Shown here: positions 16,285-25,502 of the stretch, piece by piece
Position numbering within the stretch: the stretch's first letter is position 1
Layout of the letters: every line of letters begins with the position of its first letter
From: Thalassarchaeum sp002495735
GTDB taxonomy: Archaea; Thermoplasmatota; Poseidoniia; Poseidoniales; Thalassarchaeaceae
Assembly (NCBI GenBank): GCA_937911265.1
Contig: CALDRG010000063.1
Coordinates: 1 to 64,000, forward strand
Length of the DNA stretch: 64,000 nt
Reading direction: 5' to 3'
Notes under the pieces: model-generated
The model's database searches: none
What the model was told of the DNA's origin: nothing
What the model saw: only the letters and a program-made list of their open reading frames with translations
Program-made: the position numbers and the translations under genes

Positions 16285-18834
16285 GTGACCCAATCAGCAG
16301 GGCCTCCCTCGCGCAGGCTCGAAGACCTCGGACTGGACGAGAGAATCGTGTCAATGCTGCACGAGAACTGGGGCATTGAGGAGCTGTTTCCGCCTCAGGC
16401 GGAGGCTTTGCCGTACGCCCTATCAGGACGTAACGTGATGCTTACCATACCGACCGCCAGCGGCAAGTCACTGGTAGCTTATTTGGCCATCGTCCACCGG
16501 TTGACCAGTGACCTAGAAGGTGCTCGCGCTCTGTATGTGGTGCCGCTGAAGGCTCTGGCCACTGAAAAGGTGGCTGAATTGAGGGAGATTGCCTCAGTAG
16601 TCGGCCTGCGCGTCGGCCTCGCCATCGGCGATAGAGGGAGCGAGACCGGGATGATAGAGGAAGCAGATATTCTCGTGTGTACCAGTGAGAAGCTGGATTC
16701 ACTCCTACGGACTCGCTCTGAAATGATGGACAGGGTCGGCATCGTCGTCAGCGACGAGTTTCATCTACTGCATGACCCGGGGCGTGGCCCGACTCTCGAG
16801 GTCTTGCTATCGCGCATCCGACACAGGAGGCCTGAAGCCCAGATTATTGCCCTTTCCGCCACCGTAGGAAACGCCACAGAGATGGCAGAGTGGCTTGACT
16901 CCAAGCTGATTGTATCCGACTGGCGCCCCGTCACTCTGCGCTACGGCACCTTGACAGGGCTGGATGCTAGAGTGCACAGAGTAGATGGATCTGGAGAAGA
17001 GATGCCGCCTGAACCACGCGAGCTGGAGGGCAAGACTACCCGCCCGCTGCAGGCAATTCTGCAAGACACTGTCCAAAACGGTGGGCAGCTTCTCGTCTTC
17101 GTGTCCTCCCGCGCCTCTGCCCAGAAGGAGGCACGCGAGCTCTCCAAACACATCCAGCGGATGCTGATTGAGGGCAGCCATGACTTCGATGGTGGAATAG
17201 TCGAGAGATGGGGAGATATCGCTGACAGACTCGGCGGAAGCGGCGACTCCTCTGCCACGGTGGGCTCGCTGGAATCTTCGCTCAGAGGTGGTGTTGCCTT
17301 CCACCACGCAGGACTAACCAGTAAACACCGCAATATTGTCGAAGACTCGTTCAAAAGCGGTGACTTATTCTGCGTGGTCGCCACACCGACGCTCGCGCAG
17401 GGAGTCAACCTACCCGCGCGAACGGTGGTGGTCAGGGACTACAGGAGGTGGAGCGCGGCTGCGGGCATGACAATGCCCCTTCCCGTACTCGAAATCTTGC
17501 AAATGATGGGCAGGGCTGGCCGGCCAAAGTACGACGTCGTCGGTGAGGCGTGGTTGCTTGCAAAGAGTCGTGACGAGGAGTCCCATCTGGTCGATTTGTA
17601 CCTGCACGGCGAACCTGAGGAAGTGACTTCAAAACTCGCCAATCCAAACGCCCTGAGGGCCGAGGAGGATCCTGCTTTGCTCACTCACGTCCTATCCATG
17701 GTAGCTACCGGAGGCACCGCTGACAGGGACGCACTCGGGAAATTCTTCTCCAAGACATTTCTCGCAACCCAGTTAGATTCTGAGTCCCTAGCTGCTAGAA
17801 TAGACGACGTAGTCAGCTGGCTCGCATCGAACGGGATGATCGACAGACTCGGAGAATCTGAAGAGGTGAGGGCGAGAATCCTTGAAACGCCTCCCGTTGA
17901 ACAACCTGAGGATTGGGAGGACGAACTTCCTTCATGGGTCGACTCCGCCTCCGAAGTGACAGGCCTAGATGTTGCATATGAGCCGAATAGAGGATATGGT
18001 AAGAAGCCTCGTCGCGGCCCCCCTATCTTTGGTTTCCGTAAGGCCAGTGCGCATGACTCGTACGAGGCTGACCCTCCTGAGTCGTCTTCGATGGCCTACA
18101 GTGCCACACCTCTAGGAAAGAGGGTCGCGCAGTTGTACCTCAATCCAATATCCGGGCGCATCATACGCGATGGGTTAGGCAAGGCCATGGCCACCCTCAC
18201 AGGAGAGGATGATTACGGGCAGGTCTCCCCCCTGAGTCTCTTGCACCTAGTCTCTTGCACCCCCGACTTCCTGCCACTATGGCCGAGAAAGGGCGATTAC
18301 GACGCCATTCAAGCCGCTCTGCACGGCCATGAGAGGGAGTTTCTCACCGAGGCAGTGGACCTTGACGAGGAGCGTCGGATGAAAGGTGTCCTCGTACTCC
18401 AATCGTGGACCGAGGAGGCCCGTGTAGAGCATGTAGAGAGGGACTGGGGGGTACAGCCGGGGGACCTGCGAGGACGCGTCGAGTTGGCCGAGTGGCTACT
18501 CTACGCGACTAGAAGGATTCTGGCTGAAGACGAGAAGCTCTCTTCGATGGACAGGAATGCTCATCGCACCCTAGTAGAGGCAGTCGACGAGATTCACCGC
18601 AGGGTGCGGTACGGATGCAAGGCAGATCTCCTAGGTCTGGTGGCCCTGCGCGGAGTCGGCAGATCCAGAGCGAGGCAGATGGTGGACCTGCTGGGCGTCT
18701 CCAACGCCGCAGACGTGGCTGCTCTGACCGAGCGGGACATGCAGAAGTTGTCTGATCTGCGTGGATGGAGTCCCCAACTGGTGGATGGAGTGGTCGCAAC
18801 GGCTGGTCGCGCTGTTAGGCGGGGTTCGCGATAG
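16285..18834 (+). CDS. hel308: Hel308-type DNA helicase
   Basis: 849 residues from GTG 16285. This Ski2-like superfamily 2 helicase acts at stalled forks. The segment LFPPQAEALPYALSG is the Q-motif region, Walker A is IPTASGKSLVAYL (residues about 56-62), motif Ib is VVPLKALATEK, motif II is SDEFHLLHD (DEFH rather than the usual DEIH or DEAH), and motif III is ALSATVGN. Motif IV-VI regions include GVAFHHAGLTSKHR, CVVATPTLAQGVNLPAR and QMMGRAGRP. The C-terminus has the Hel308 helix-hairpin-helix (GLVALRGVGRSRARQMVDLLG). Length is slightly above the usual 700-ish residues, owing to an insert around nt 17870-18110. The KEOPS gene cgi121 follows, a pairing known in other archaea. Confidence 0.92.
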   Translation: MTQSAGPPSRRLEDLGLDERIVSMLHENWGIEELFPPQAEALPYALSGRNVMLTIPTASGKSLVAYLAIVHRLTSDLEGARALYVVPLKALATEKVAELREIASVVGLRVGLAIGDRGSETGMIEEADILVCTSEKLDSLLRTRSEMMDRVGIVVSDEFHLLHDPGRGPTLEVLLSRIRHRRPEAQIIALSATVGNATEMAEWLDSKLIVSDWRPVTLRYGTLTGLDARVHRVDGSGEEMPPEPRELEGKTTRPLQAILQDTVQNGGQLLVFVSSRASAQKEARELSKHIQRMLIEGSHDFDGGIVERWGDIADRLGGSGDSSATVGSLESSLRGGVAFHHAGLTSKHRNIVEDSFKSGDLFCVVATPTLAQGVNLPARTVVVRDYRRWSAAAGMTMPLPVLEILQMMGRAGRPKYDVVGEAWLLAKSRDEESHLVDLYLHGEPEEVTSKLANPNALRAEEDPALLTHVLSMVATGGTADRDALGKFFSKTFLATQLDSESLAARIDDVVSWLASNGMIDRLGESEEVRARILETPPVEQPEDWEDELPSWVDSASEVTGLDVAYEPNRGYGKKPRRGPPIFGFRKASAHDSYEADPPESSSMAYSATPLGKRVAQLYLNPISGRIIRDGLGKAMATLTGEDDYGQVSPLSLLHLVSCTPDFLPLWPRKGDYDAIQAALHGHEREFLTEAVDLDEERRMKGVLVLQSWTEEARVEHVERDWGVQPGDLRGRVELAEWLLYATRRILAEDEKLSSMDRNAHRTLVEAVDEIHRRVRYGCKADLLGLVALRGVGRSRARQMVDLLGVSNAADVAALTERDMQKLSDLRGWSPQLVDGVVATAGRAVRRGSR

Positions 18835-18867
18835 AGACCCTTCTTCAACGGGAGGCCATCGCAGCGC

Positions 18868-19437
18868 ATGGACCAATCCTCGTCAATACCATGGTTCCCA
18901 GCTTGGGGCATCGGCTTCGGAGAAGCGATGGTTGAACCGAGCGAGGTTGTTGCGCTGTTTAGAGAGTGGAGGCCTAGTGAGAGATGGCTGCTTCTGGCCT
19001 ACGACGCCGCTTGTAGTGAGGTTCGACTGTGGACGGCTTGGACCGCCCTCAGAAGACTGGAGGATTCGAATCGCATGGTGGCAAGGACCTGTGATGCAGA
19101 GTTCCTAAGGCTAATCTCAGGCACGCATCAACTCAGTTCCGCCTTCGAGCGTGCCGGCATCAGCAGCGGCGACCAGTCAGCTTGGATAATCCACCTGCCG
19201 GAAACAGTGGTCGGAGAGGAGTTTGGCCAGATGGAGGTTTCACGCACTAGCTATCTGGACAACGAGATCGAAGCGACTAGGCTGATAGAGCACCTTGAAG
19301 CGAGGCTGCTCGCCCACAGGCCCGTTCCAAGCGAAGCTGGCTTACTGAGACTAGGTGTCATCGAGAGTGGGGACTCAATAGAGGCTGCGAGGAGAGAGGA
19401 TGCTTTCCTTCTCCACACCGCTCTCGCTGATATGTAA
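18868..19437 (+). CDS. cgi121: KEOPS complex subunit Cgi121
   Basis: 189 residues. The central segment NRMVARTCDAEFLRLISGTHQ, followed by LSSAFERAG, matches the Cgi121/TPRKB core (archaeal consensus like MIARTxxxEFLLYLAGxRQIxxAL). Cgi121 binds the tRNA 3' end and Bud32 in the KEOPS complex, which makes the t6A37 modification of ANN-decoding tRNAs. A GGAGG stands about 12 nt before ATG 18868. The location right after hel308 supports the call, since this gene order recurs in archaea. The N-terminal 20 residues look unstructured. Other KEOPS subunits (Kae1, Bud32, Pcc1) are not in the window. Confidence 0.85.
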   Translation: MDQSSSIPWFPAWGIGFGEAMVEPSEVVALFREWRPSERWLLLAYDAACSEVRLWTAWTALRRLEDSNRMVARTCDAEFLRLISGTHQLSSAFERAGISSGDQSAWIIHLPETVVGEEFGQMEVSRTSYLDNEIEATRLIEHLEARLLAHRPVPSEAGLLRLGVIESGDSIEAARREDAFLLHTALADM

Positions 19438-19496
19438 GCGATTGACCCTATGGAGTCAAACTCATAGGCGGGACGCCCGAGGGTTCCTCGGGGAAA

Positions 19497-19742
19497 ATGG
19501 CGAAATTTCACGGATTCAGGCACTGCGTCACCTGCAAGGTAAACTGCACTCCGGGCAATTTCGTAGACTTCGAGAGCAAGAGGTACTGCACAGCATGCTG
19601 GATTGAGGGGAATAACCCTGAGCATCCAGAACTTGAGCTAATCAGACAGCAGGTCATCGACTCGGCAGAGGAGTGGAAGTGTGCCAAGTGGAGTCGCCAA
19701 GAGGGGCCTCTGCCAGATGGCCCGAGACCGGCTCGCAAGTGA
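19497..19742 (+). CDS. small Cys-rich (putative zinc-binding) protein
   Basis: 81 residues. It carries Cys-x2-Cys-x3-Cys (HCVTCKVNC) and, about 20 residues later, Cys-x2-Cys (YCTACW), a spacing that could bind one zinc ion. The rest is charged with no membrane segment or signal. I do not recognise the family. It lies between cgi121 (59 bp upstream) and the M3 peptidase gene (9 bp downstream), and its stop is next to the ribosome binding site of that gene, so it is probably co-transcribed with the peptidase. Confidence 0.7.
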   Translation: MAKFHGFRHCVTCKVNCTPGNFVDFESKRYCTACWIEGNNPEHPELELIRQQVIDSAEEWKCAKWSRQEGPLPDGPRPARK

Positions 19743-19751
19743 GGTGATAGT

Positions 19752-21458
19752 TTGGGTTCTGGATTCATCACTGAGGATTTTGATGCTGCTCAGTGGGAGA
19801 ACATTGAGCCCTATGCTCACGACCTCTTGAATCGCGAGTTGAACTGCTCGGGCTGTCTCGAAACTCTGATCAAAGACTGTTCGATTCTTTCCGAGCACAT
19901 CTCTGAGGCGGGAACGCTTCTGAGCATTGCTATGACATGCGACACCGAGAGCGAGGCCAAGCGTCAGGCCTACCTAGACTTCATTGAGAACGCCCAGCCC
20001 AAATTGTCGGAGTTCGGCGACGCCTTCAACCGCAGACTTGCTGAACACCCCTCAGTCAGCGACCTGCCGCCTCGCTACGACTTGATGATTAAGTGCATCC
20101 GGACCGATATCGAGACCTTTCGAGAAGAGAACATCCCACTGCAGATCGAAGAGGCCAAATTGGAGACGGAGCACAGCACCATCACCGGAGCCATGACAGT
20201 AGAGTTCGAGGGCGAGGAGAAGACATTTCCGCAGATGGCCCTCTACTTCGAGAGTACTGATCGGAGTATCAGGGAGGCTGCTTGGAGGGCGGTCATGGAG
20301 AGGATAAGTCAGGATACGGAGAGGCTGTCTGAGATTTACGACAAACTGATTCAAATCCGGCATCGGATAGCGGTAAACGCTGGATTCGATGACTACCGCT
20401 CCTACATCTTCGAAGCCAAGCATCGCTACGACTACTCTATGGAGGACTGTCTCGAGTTTCACGACTCAATCGAGCGCGTCTGCGTACCGATGATGCACGA
20501 AATTCAAGAGCTTAGGCGCGAGGCTCTCAGAGTTGTTGCGTTGCGACCGTGGGACGTCAGCGAGAAGAGTGGTGGTGGGGTGGACATTCACGGAAGGCCG
20601 CCGCTGAGGCCCTTCGAGGATGTCGAGGGGCTAATCACAGGCTGCTCGGACGTCTTCCACGACATGTCCCCCGAACTGGGGGGCATGTTCGACATGCTGA
20701 GAGAGAGGGAATCTCTCGACCTTGAGAGCAGGAAAGGCAAGGCACCGGGCGGCTATCAGGCCAACCTCGAGAAGACTCGAATACCATTCATCTTCATGAA
20801 CGCGGCTGGCACTCACGACAACCTGTCTACGATGTTGCACGAGGCCGGGCACGCGTTCCACTCGTGCTACAGCTCCGACTTGGAGCTCATAGGGGAGCGT
20901 AACCCACCTCTCGAGTTCGCAGAGGTAGCCTCGATGTCTATGGAGCTGATGAGTCAACCTCAATGGAACGTATTTTACAGTGATGAGGAAGCCCGTAGAG
21001 CGAAGCTCGATGATCTCGAGAAGATCGTCTGCTTCTTACCATGGATGGCCACTATAGATGCCTTCCAGCACTGGGTCTACGCCAATCCCGAACATACTCG
21101 CGAAGACCGATCTGAACACTGGTTAGAGTTGAGGAGGAAGTTTGGTCCGAGGATCGATTGGAGTGGTTTTGAGGAGCTGAAAGAGACCTCCTGGCAGGGT
21201 CAACTTCATCTGTTCCAAGTGCCTTTCTATTACATCGAGTACGGAATAGCGCAACTCGGGGCGCTGCAAATGTGGCAGCACCACAGAAGAGACGCGGCGG
21301 ATGGCCTCGCCCGCTACGCACGGGCTATGAGGCTGGGCAACACCAAGCCGCTCCCGGAACTGTTCGGAGCCGCCGGTCTCAACCTCGGTTTTGACGAGGA
21401 GCACGTCGCATCGCTGATTGGCGAATTGAGCGAGGCGATGGCAGAGATTCGAACCTGA
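19752..21458 (+). CDS. M3-family oligoendopeptidase (PepF-like)
   Basis: 568 residues. The zinc site is LHEAGHAFHSCYSS (H-E-x-x-H), with the third ligand Glu in FAEVASMSMELM, all diagnostic of M3B oligoendopeptidases that cut short peptides in the cytoplasm. The N-terminal helical part includes a typical segment AMTVEFEGEEKTFPQMALYF. The start is TTG 19752, preceded by GAGGTGAT at 19741-19748; no better ATG is near. No signal peptide is seen, so it probably degrades peptides taken up from outside. Length matches the family. Confidence 0.92.
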   Translation: MGSGFITEDFDAAQWENIEPYAHDLLNRELNCSGCLETLIKDCSILSEHISEAGTLLSIAMTCDTESEAKRQAYLDFIENAQPKLSEFGDAFNRRLAEHPSVSDLPPRYDLMIKCIRTDIETFREENIPLQIEEAKLETEHSTITGAMTVEFEGEEKTFPQMALYFESTDRSIREAAWRAVMERISQDTERLSEIYDKLIQIRHRIAVNAGFDDYRSYIFEAKHRYDYSMEDCLEFHDSIERVCVPMMHEIQELRREALRVVALRPWDVSEKSGGGVDIHGRPPLRPFEDVEGLITGCSDVFHDMSPELGGMFDMLRERESLDLESRKGKAPGGYQANLEKTRIPFIFMNAAGTHDNLSTMLHEAGHAFHSCYSSDLELIGERNPPLEFAEVASMSMELMSQPQWNVFYSDEEARRAKLDDLEKIVCFLPWMATIDAFQHWVYANPEHTREDRSEHWLELRRKFGPRIDWSGFEELKETSWQGQLHLFQVPFYYIEYGIAQLGALQMWQHHRRDAADGLARYARAMRLGNTKPLPELFGAAGLNLGFDEEHVASLIGELSEAMAEIRT

Positions 21459-21505
21459 CCGGCAGTATATTGCCCCCTACGGTCTAGCGGTTTAGAGGTG
21501 GAAGG

Positions 21506-22807
21506 ATGGAAGGTGTCTCCGAGGTAGGCTACTTAGGACGACTGAGGCAATTCAGCCGTAATGCCCGGTTGTACCTGCTGCACGTCATCGGGATGGACCT
21601 GATTCACGGGGCCTGGGAGGTCCTGTTCAACCTCTACCTGCTGGCTGTAGGCTTCGATGTCAAGTTCGTCGGCATCAGAATCGCCGTTCTTGGCATAGCA
21701 GGTTCGCTGGCCTCGATTCCGGCGGGCAAGCTAGCCGATCGCATAGACCGTAAATGGGGATTCATCATCGGTGATGGAGGAGGGGCCGTGTGTGCGCTGA
21801 TACTCATTATGTCCACCAATGCGAATACAATCCTAGCGTTCTCAGCCGTCTCAGCCTGCTTCAGCGCGCTGCACCATGTCACTGAGTCGCCGTTCATGGC
21901 GGAGAACTCCGAGCCAGATGAGAGAATCCACCTATTCAGCGTCGAGCAAGGGTTGGGCACTCTCGCAGCGATGGTAGGGGCACTGATTGCGGGGTTCCTA
22001 CCTCAGTACCTCATCGCCTCAGAGGGATTGTCTCTTGTCGAGGCCTACAGGTGGGCGGTCCACATCGGAATAGCATGGTGGTTCCTATCTCTGATACCAG
22101 CTATCATGCTCAAACGGCATGTCTCGGAAGAGGTGGCCAAAGCGAGGGCGGAGGTCGCGCAGGATGAACGCAGCGGCTGGCTCTCGGCTCTCCATAACCC
22201 GAAAACAGTGTACCGATTCGTAGCTATAGGGACTCTGCTATCTCTGGGAGGGGGTTTCGTTCTCAGGCTAGCTAACGTGTTCTTCCACTACGACCTGCAC
22301 GCTCACGAGCACCAGATCGGGATGGTCTTTGCAACCGGCTCGTTCTTCCTCGCCATAGGGGCATTCACTGTTCCTTTGGTGGTCGAGCGGCTAGGAGAGG
22401 TTGCTACTATCGTGTGGACGAGGTTTGCAGCGATTCCCTTCATCCTCCTCATTGGCTTCGCGCCGGAGCTGGCCTCACCCGAGACCGTGGTTTCCTTAGC
22501 TGGTCTCGCATGGGTCCTAAGGACAACCCTGTTCAATATGTCAGGCCCAGCATTCGAGGCATTCAGTATGGGTCAGCTGCATCCAACAGAGCGGGCCACT
22601 TACATTGGCATATCACGCTTGTTCGGAAGTGCGATGGCCGCAGTGGGCGGATATCTGGGGGCGGTCCTGATGAGCGGGGGTGACTTCCGCACCCCATTCA
22701 TCGTGATGGCAGTGCTGTACGCGATATCCACTGCCCTATTCATGCAGTGGTTCAGAGGCACCCCTGGTCTTTCGGACTCGAGAAGCCTACGGGAATCAGT
22801 CCCGTAG
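21506..22807 (+). CDS. MFS transporter
   Basis: 433 residues with about twelve hydrophobic segments. The loop between helices 2 and 3, GKLADRIDRKWGFIIGD, matches the major facilitator signature G-x-x-a-D-r-x-g-r-k. The substrate is unknown. The start at ATG 21506 is preceded by GAGGTGGAAGG. The 3' end overlaps the convergent radA by 12 bp. Confidence 0.85.
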   Translation: MEGVSEVGYLGRLRQFSRNARLYLLHVIGMDLIHGAWEVLFNLYLLAVGFDVKFVGIRIAVLGIAGSLASIPAGKLADRIDRKWGFIIGDGGGAVCALILIMSTNANTILAFSAVSACFSALHHVTESPFMAENSEPDERIHLFSVEQGLGTLAAMVGALIAGFLPQYLIASEGLSLVEAYRWAVHIGIAWWFLSLIPAIMLKRHVSEEVAKARAEVAQDERSGWLSALHNPKTVYRFVAIGTLLSLGGGFVLRLANVFFHYDLHAHEHQIGMVFATGSFFLAIGAFTVPLVVERLGEVATIVWTRFAAIPFILLIGFAPELASPETVVSLAGLAWVLRTTLFNMSGPAFEAFSMGQLHPTERATYIGISRLFGSAMAAVGGYLGAVLMSGGDFRTPFIVMAVLYAISTALFMQWFRGTPGLSDSRSLRESVP

Positions 22808-23797
22808 GCCCTCGGATGTCACGGTAAAGACCGCTTCGCCCTCAGGCAGGTTAGGACTGTCGACTAGGCGGGCTATGCGTCGGCCCCCCTTCGACTTCCT
22901 GAGGTACAAGCGGAATGTGCTGGCGTGTGCTACGATGTGCCCTCCAATGGCTCTAGTTGGATCTCCCCACATAGCATCGGGCTTCGACATGACTTGGTTG
23001 GTCACCAGAATTAGAGCATTCTGGACGTCTGCGACTTGCTTGAGCTCCTTCATGTGGCGATTGAGCTTCTGCTGCCTAGGGGCCAGCATGCCGCGCCCGA
23101 TGTACTCTGAGCGAAAATGACTGGTCAACGAGTCAACGATGATTAACTTGACATCGATGTTCTTTGACATCCTCTTGATCTCATCCACTAGGAGTATCTG
23201 ATGGGCTGAGTTGTAAGCCCGGGCGACGTGAATCCTGTCAAGGACGTCCAGTGGATTTATCCCGATAGCTTCAGCCATCTGCGTTATCCGCTCGGGCCTG
23301 AAAGTGTCCTCAGTATCGATGTAGAAGACCTCGCCGTCGAATCCTCCCTGATCCAAGGGTAGGACCGTATTGACTGCAAGCTGATGCCCAATCTGAGTCT
23401 TACCACTGCCGAACTCGCCGTAGACCTCTACGATAGCCTGGGTCTCGAAGCCACCACCAAGTAGCTCATCCAATGCCGAGGTTCCTGATGTGAGCTTCTG
23501 CACCTGTCGGCGGCGGTCTAGAAGTGCTGTGCCACTGAGGAAGCCACCTATGTTGGCCATCTTCTTCGCGCCGGAGATGATTTTGGCCGCTACGGCCTCG
23601 CCCAGTTCGGCTTGCTCAGCCAGCTCAGTCGGGCTCATCACCGCTATAGCGAGCAATTCGTCGAAGCCTGCTTCGCGCAGCTTCTCCGCTGTCGCGGGAC
23701 CGACCCCTGGAAGATCCTCTACGGTACTCTCAGGATCATCCACATCAATCACTATCTTGCTTTCTTCAACCTTCTCACTTGCTGTCTTCTTGGTCAT
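22796..23797 (-). CDS. radA: DNA repair and recombination protein RadA
   Basis: 333 residues from ATG 23797, chosen over an upstream GTG because GGTGAG lies just before it. The N-terminal helix-hairpin-helix domain has LPGVGPATAEKLREAGF. The ATPase core has Walker A GEFGSGKT (about 127-134) and Walker B LIIVDSLTSHFR. The linker QVQKLTSGTSALDELLGGG is typical of the RadA/Rad51 family. RadA forms filaments on single-stranded DNA and drives strand exchange. Loop segments RHMKELKQVADVQNALILVT and SKPDAMWGDPTRAIGGHIVAH are intact, and no intein is present. Confidence 0.97.
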   Translation of the reverse strand: MTKKTASEKVEESKIVIDVDDPESTVEDLPGVGPATAEKLREAGFDELLAIAVMSPTELAEQAELGEAVAAKIISGAKKMANIGGFLSGTALLDRRRQVQKLTSGTSALDELLGGGFETQAIVEVYGEFGSGKTQIGHQLAVNTVLPLDQGGFDGEVFYIDTEDTFRPERITQMAEAIGINPLDVLDRIHVARAYNSAHQILLVDEIKRMSKNIDVKLIIVDSLTSHFRSEYIGRGMLAPRQQKLNRHMKELKQVADVQNALILVTNQVMSKPDAMWGDPTRAIGGHIVAHASTFRLYLRKSKGGRRIARLVDSPNLPEGEAVFTVTSEGLRD

Positions 23798-23938
23798 GTC
23801 CCTCACCTTGTTACAACCTCTATCGGGGTTCGATAGTACTTGAACAAATGATTGACCCGTGCCGGCGGTTGAAAGTGCTTCACATCGTCGTTTGCTCTCA
23901 GTACAACGATTTTCACTTTTAGTGTGTTTCGTCTGTGG

Positions 23939-24013
23939 TAGCGGGTGGTAGATTTGAACTACCGGTCTCCGGGTTATGAGCCCGACGAGATAACCTGGCT
24001 ACTCCAACCCGCT
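23939..24013 (-). tRNA. initiator tRNA-Met (CAT)
   Basis: The reverse complement folds into a 75-nt tRNA. The acceptor stem AGCGGGT pairs with ACCCGCT. The anticodon arm is CGGG-CTCATAA-CCCG with anticodon CAT, and the T arm is GGTAG-TTCAAAT-CTACC. The A1-U72 pair and the three G-C pairs (GGG/CCC) next to the anticodon loop are the marks of an archaeal initiator. The genome also encodes CCA after the discriminator base (complement at 23936-23938). No intron is present. The D arm is less perfect than the others. Confidence 0.93.
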
Positions 24014-24034
24014 ATGTCCTTGGGTCTACGGTTG

Positions 24035-24042
24035 GTTATATG
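24035..24042 (-). promoter_or_regulatory. TATA-like box of the initiator tRNA
   Basis: On the minus strand the sequence here reads CATATAAC, an archaeal TATA-like element. Its centre lies about 25 nt before the tRNA 5' end, as expected if transcription starts at or near the mature end. Confidence 0.5.
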
Positions 24043-24068
24043 AACAGCACCTTAGACGGAAGGAAAGC

Positions 24069-25502
24069 ATGAGTGCGCACGCGAACAGTCATGGGACTTC
24101 TCGCACCGCAGCCTTTCAGGTGAGTGGAGTGACTGACGGCCTACTGATTCGCAACTCGGCAATGGTCATCGGCGACAGTGTCGCTCACGGCGACCTGCGA
24201 GTGGCTGGAGGGAGGATTGCGTTGGTCGCCCCTGGAGGAGGTCTGGATCCGCTTGACGGTGAGACCGTGATTGACGCTGAAGGGTTGCACCTGCTTCCAG
24301 GTGCAATCGACCCTCAGGTGCACTTCCGTGAGCCCGGACAGCCTGAGAAGGAAGACCTCGGCAGCGGCAGCAGGGCCGCGGCTGCCGGTGGAGTCACCGC
24401 CTTCCTAGATATGCCAAACAATGTCCCAGCCGCTACCACCTTGGAAGCGATGCGGGCCAAGTTAGACTCGGCGGCTCGCAGCACGGTGACTCATCATGGC
24501 TTCTTCATCGGTGCCACTCCTGACAACGTGGTCGATCTGCAGCAGGCAGTGGGCACCCCCGACTCTCCCTCGCCCACAGCTGGAATCTGTGGCATCAAGG
24601 TGTTCATGGGTAGCAGCACGGGAAACCTACTGGTGCACCAGCAGCAGCACCTCGAGGCCATCTTCGCGGGCACCGCTGGCATCATCGCCGTTCATGCTGA
24701 GGACGAGGACAGGTTGAACGCCCGCAAGCCCGAGTTCGCGCACAGGACTGATGTCTCGGCACACGCTGAGTGGCGGGACAGCGAGACTGCTCTCATCGCC
24801 ACCAAGAGAGCGGCGGCGCTGGCGGAGTCGCACAGACACAGGCTGCACGTCCTGCATCTGACCAGCGCCCTCGAAGCCGATTGGCTGGCGAACAACAAAG
24901 GCAGCCTAATCACCACGGAGGTTTGCCCCCAGCACCTCACTTTCGACGACAGTGACGTGGCCGAACGCGGCACTAGACTGGTGATGAACCCGCCAATCCG
25001 ATACGCCGAGGACCGTGAGACGCTGTGGCGGCGTCTAAGGGATGGTACCATCGACTGCATTGCCACCGACCACGCCCCGCACACGCTTGAAAACAAGAAA
25101 CTGGGATTTCCGCAAGCGCACGCGGGAATGCCTGGTGTGGAAACTTCACTGCCACTGATGCTGACGCACGCGGCTGACGGTAAATGCAGTGTGCCCGACG
25201 TAGTCGGCTGGATGTGCGAGGGGCCTGCCCGGGTCTACGGCATGACCGGCAAGGGTAAACTGGCCAAAGGCATGGACGCCGACCTCGTCCTCGTCGACAT
25301 GGAGTCACGCAGGAAGGTTCACGACACAGACATCTGGGCCCGTGTCGGTTGGACGGCACTCGATGGGATGGCACTGACAGGATGGCCGATGCTCACCATC
25401 GTCGACGGAGTGGTAGTGCACTCGCGTGATGTGGGCGGTACACTGCGCGGCAACGCTGTGGCTGCACCCGGATCCACCGGGCGCGCTCTCGAGTTCTCCT
25501 GA
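24069..25502 (+). CDS. pyrC: dihydroorotase (class I, with Gln in place of first metal His)
   Basis: 477 residues. It closes carbamoyl-aspartate to dihydroorotate in pyrimidine synthesis. The metal motif reads AIDPQVHFREPG: most class I enzymes have His-x-His, here Gln-x-His. Other sites are intact: the carbamylated Lys in GIKVFMGSSTGN, His in VHAEDED and LHVLHLTSA, and the catalytic Asp in CIATDHAPHTLE. A Gln form of this motif also occurs, as far as I recall, in a bacterial subgroup, so it need not be inactive. ATG 24069 follows AAGGAAAG. The gene abuts the convergent beta-propeller gene with no spacer. Confidence 0.9.
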   Translation: MSAHANSHGTSRTAAFQVSGVTDGLLIRNSAMVIGDSVAHGDLRVAGGRIALVAPGGGLDPLDGETVIDAEGLHLLPGAIDPQVHFREPGQPEKEDLGSGSRAAAAGGVTAFLDMPNNVPAATTLEAMRAKLDSAARSTVTHHGFFIGATPDNVVDLQQAVGTPDSPSPTAGICGIKVFMGSSTGNLLVHQQQHLEAIFAGTAGIIAVHAEDEDRLNARKPEFAHRTDVSAHAEWRDSETALIATKRAAALAESHRHRLHVLHLTSALEADWLANNKGSLITTEVCPQHLTFDDSDVAERGTRLVMNPPIRYAEDRETLWRRLRDGTIDCIATDHAPHTLENKKLGFPQAHAGMPGVETSLPLMLTHAADGKCSVPDVVGWMCEGPARVYGMTGKGKLAKGMDADLVLVDMESRRKVHDTDIWARVGWTALDGMALTGWPMLTIVDGVVVHSRDVGGTLRGNAVAAPGSTGRALEFS

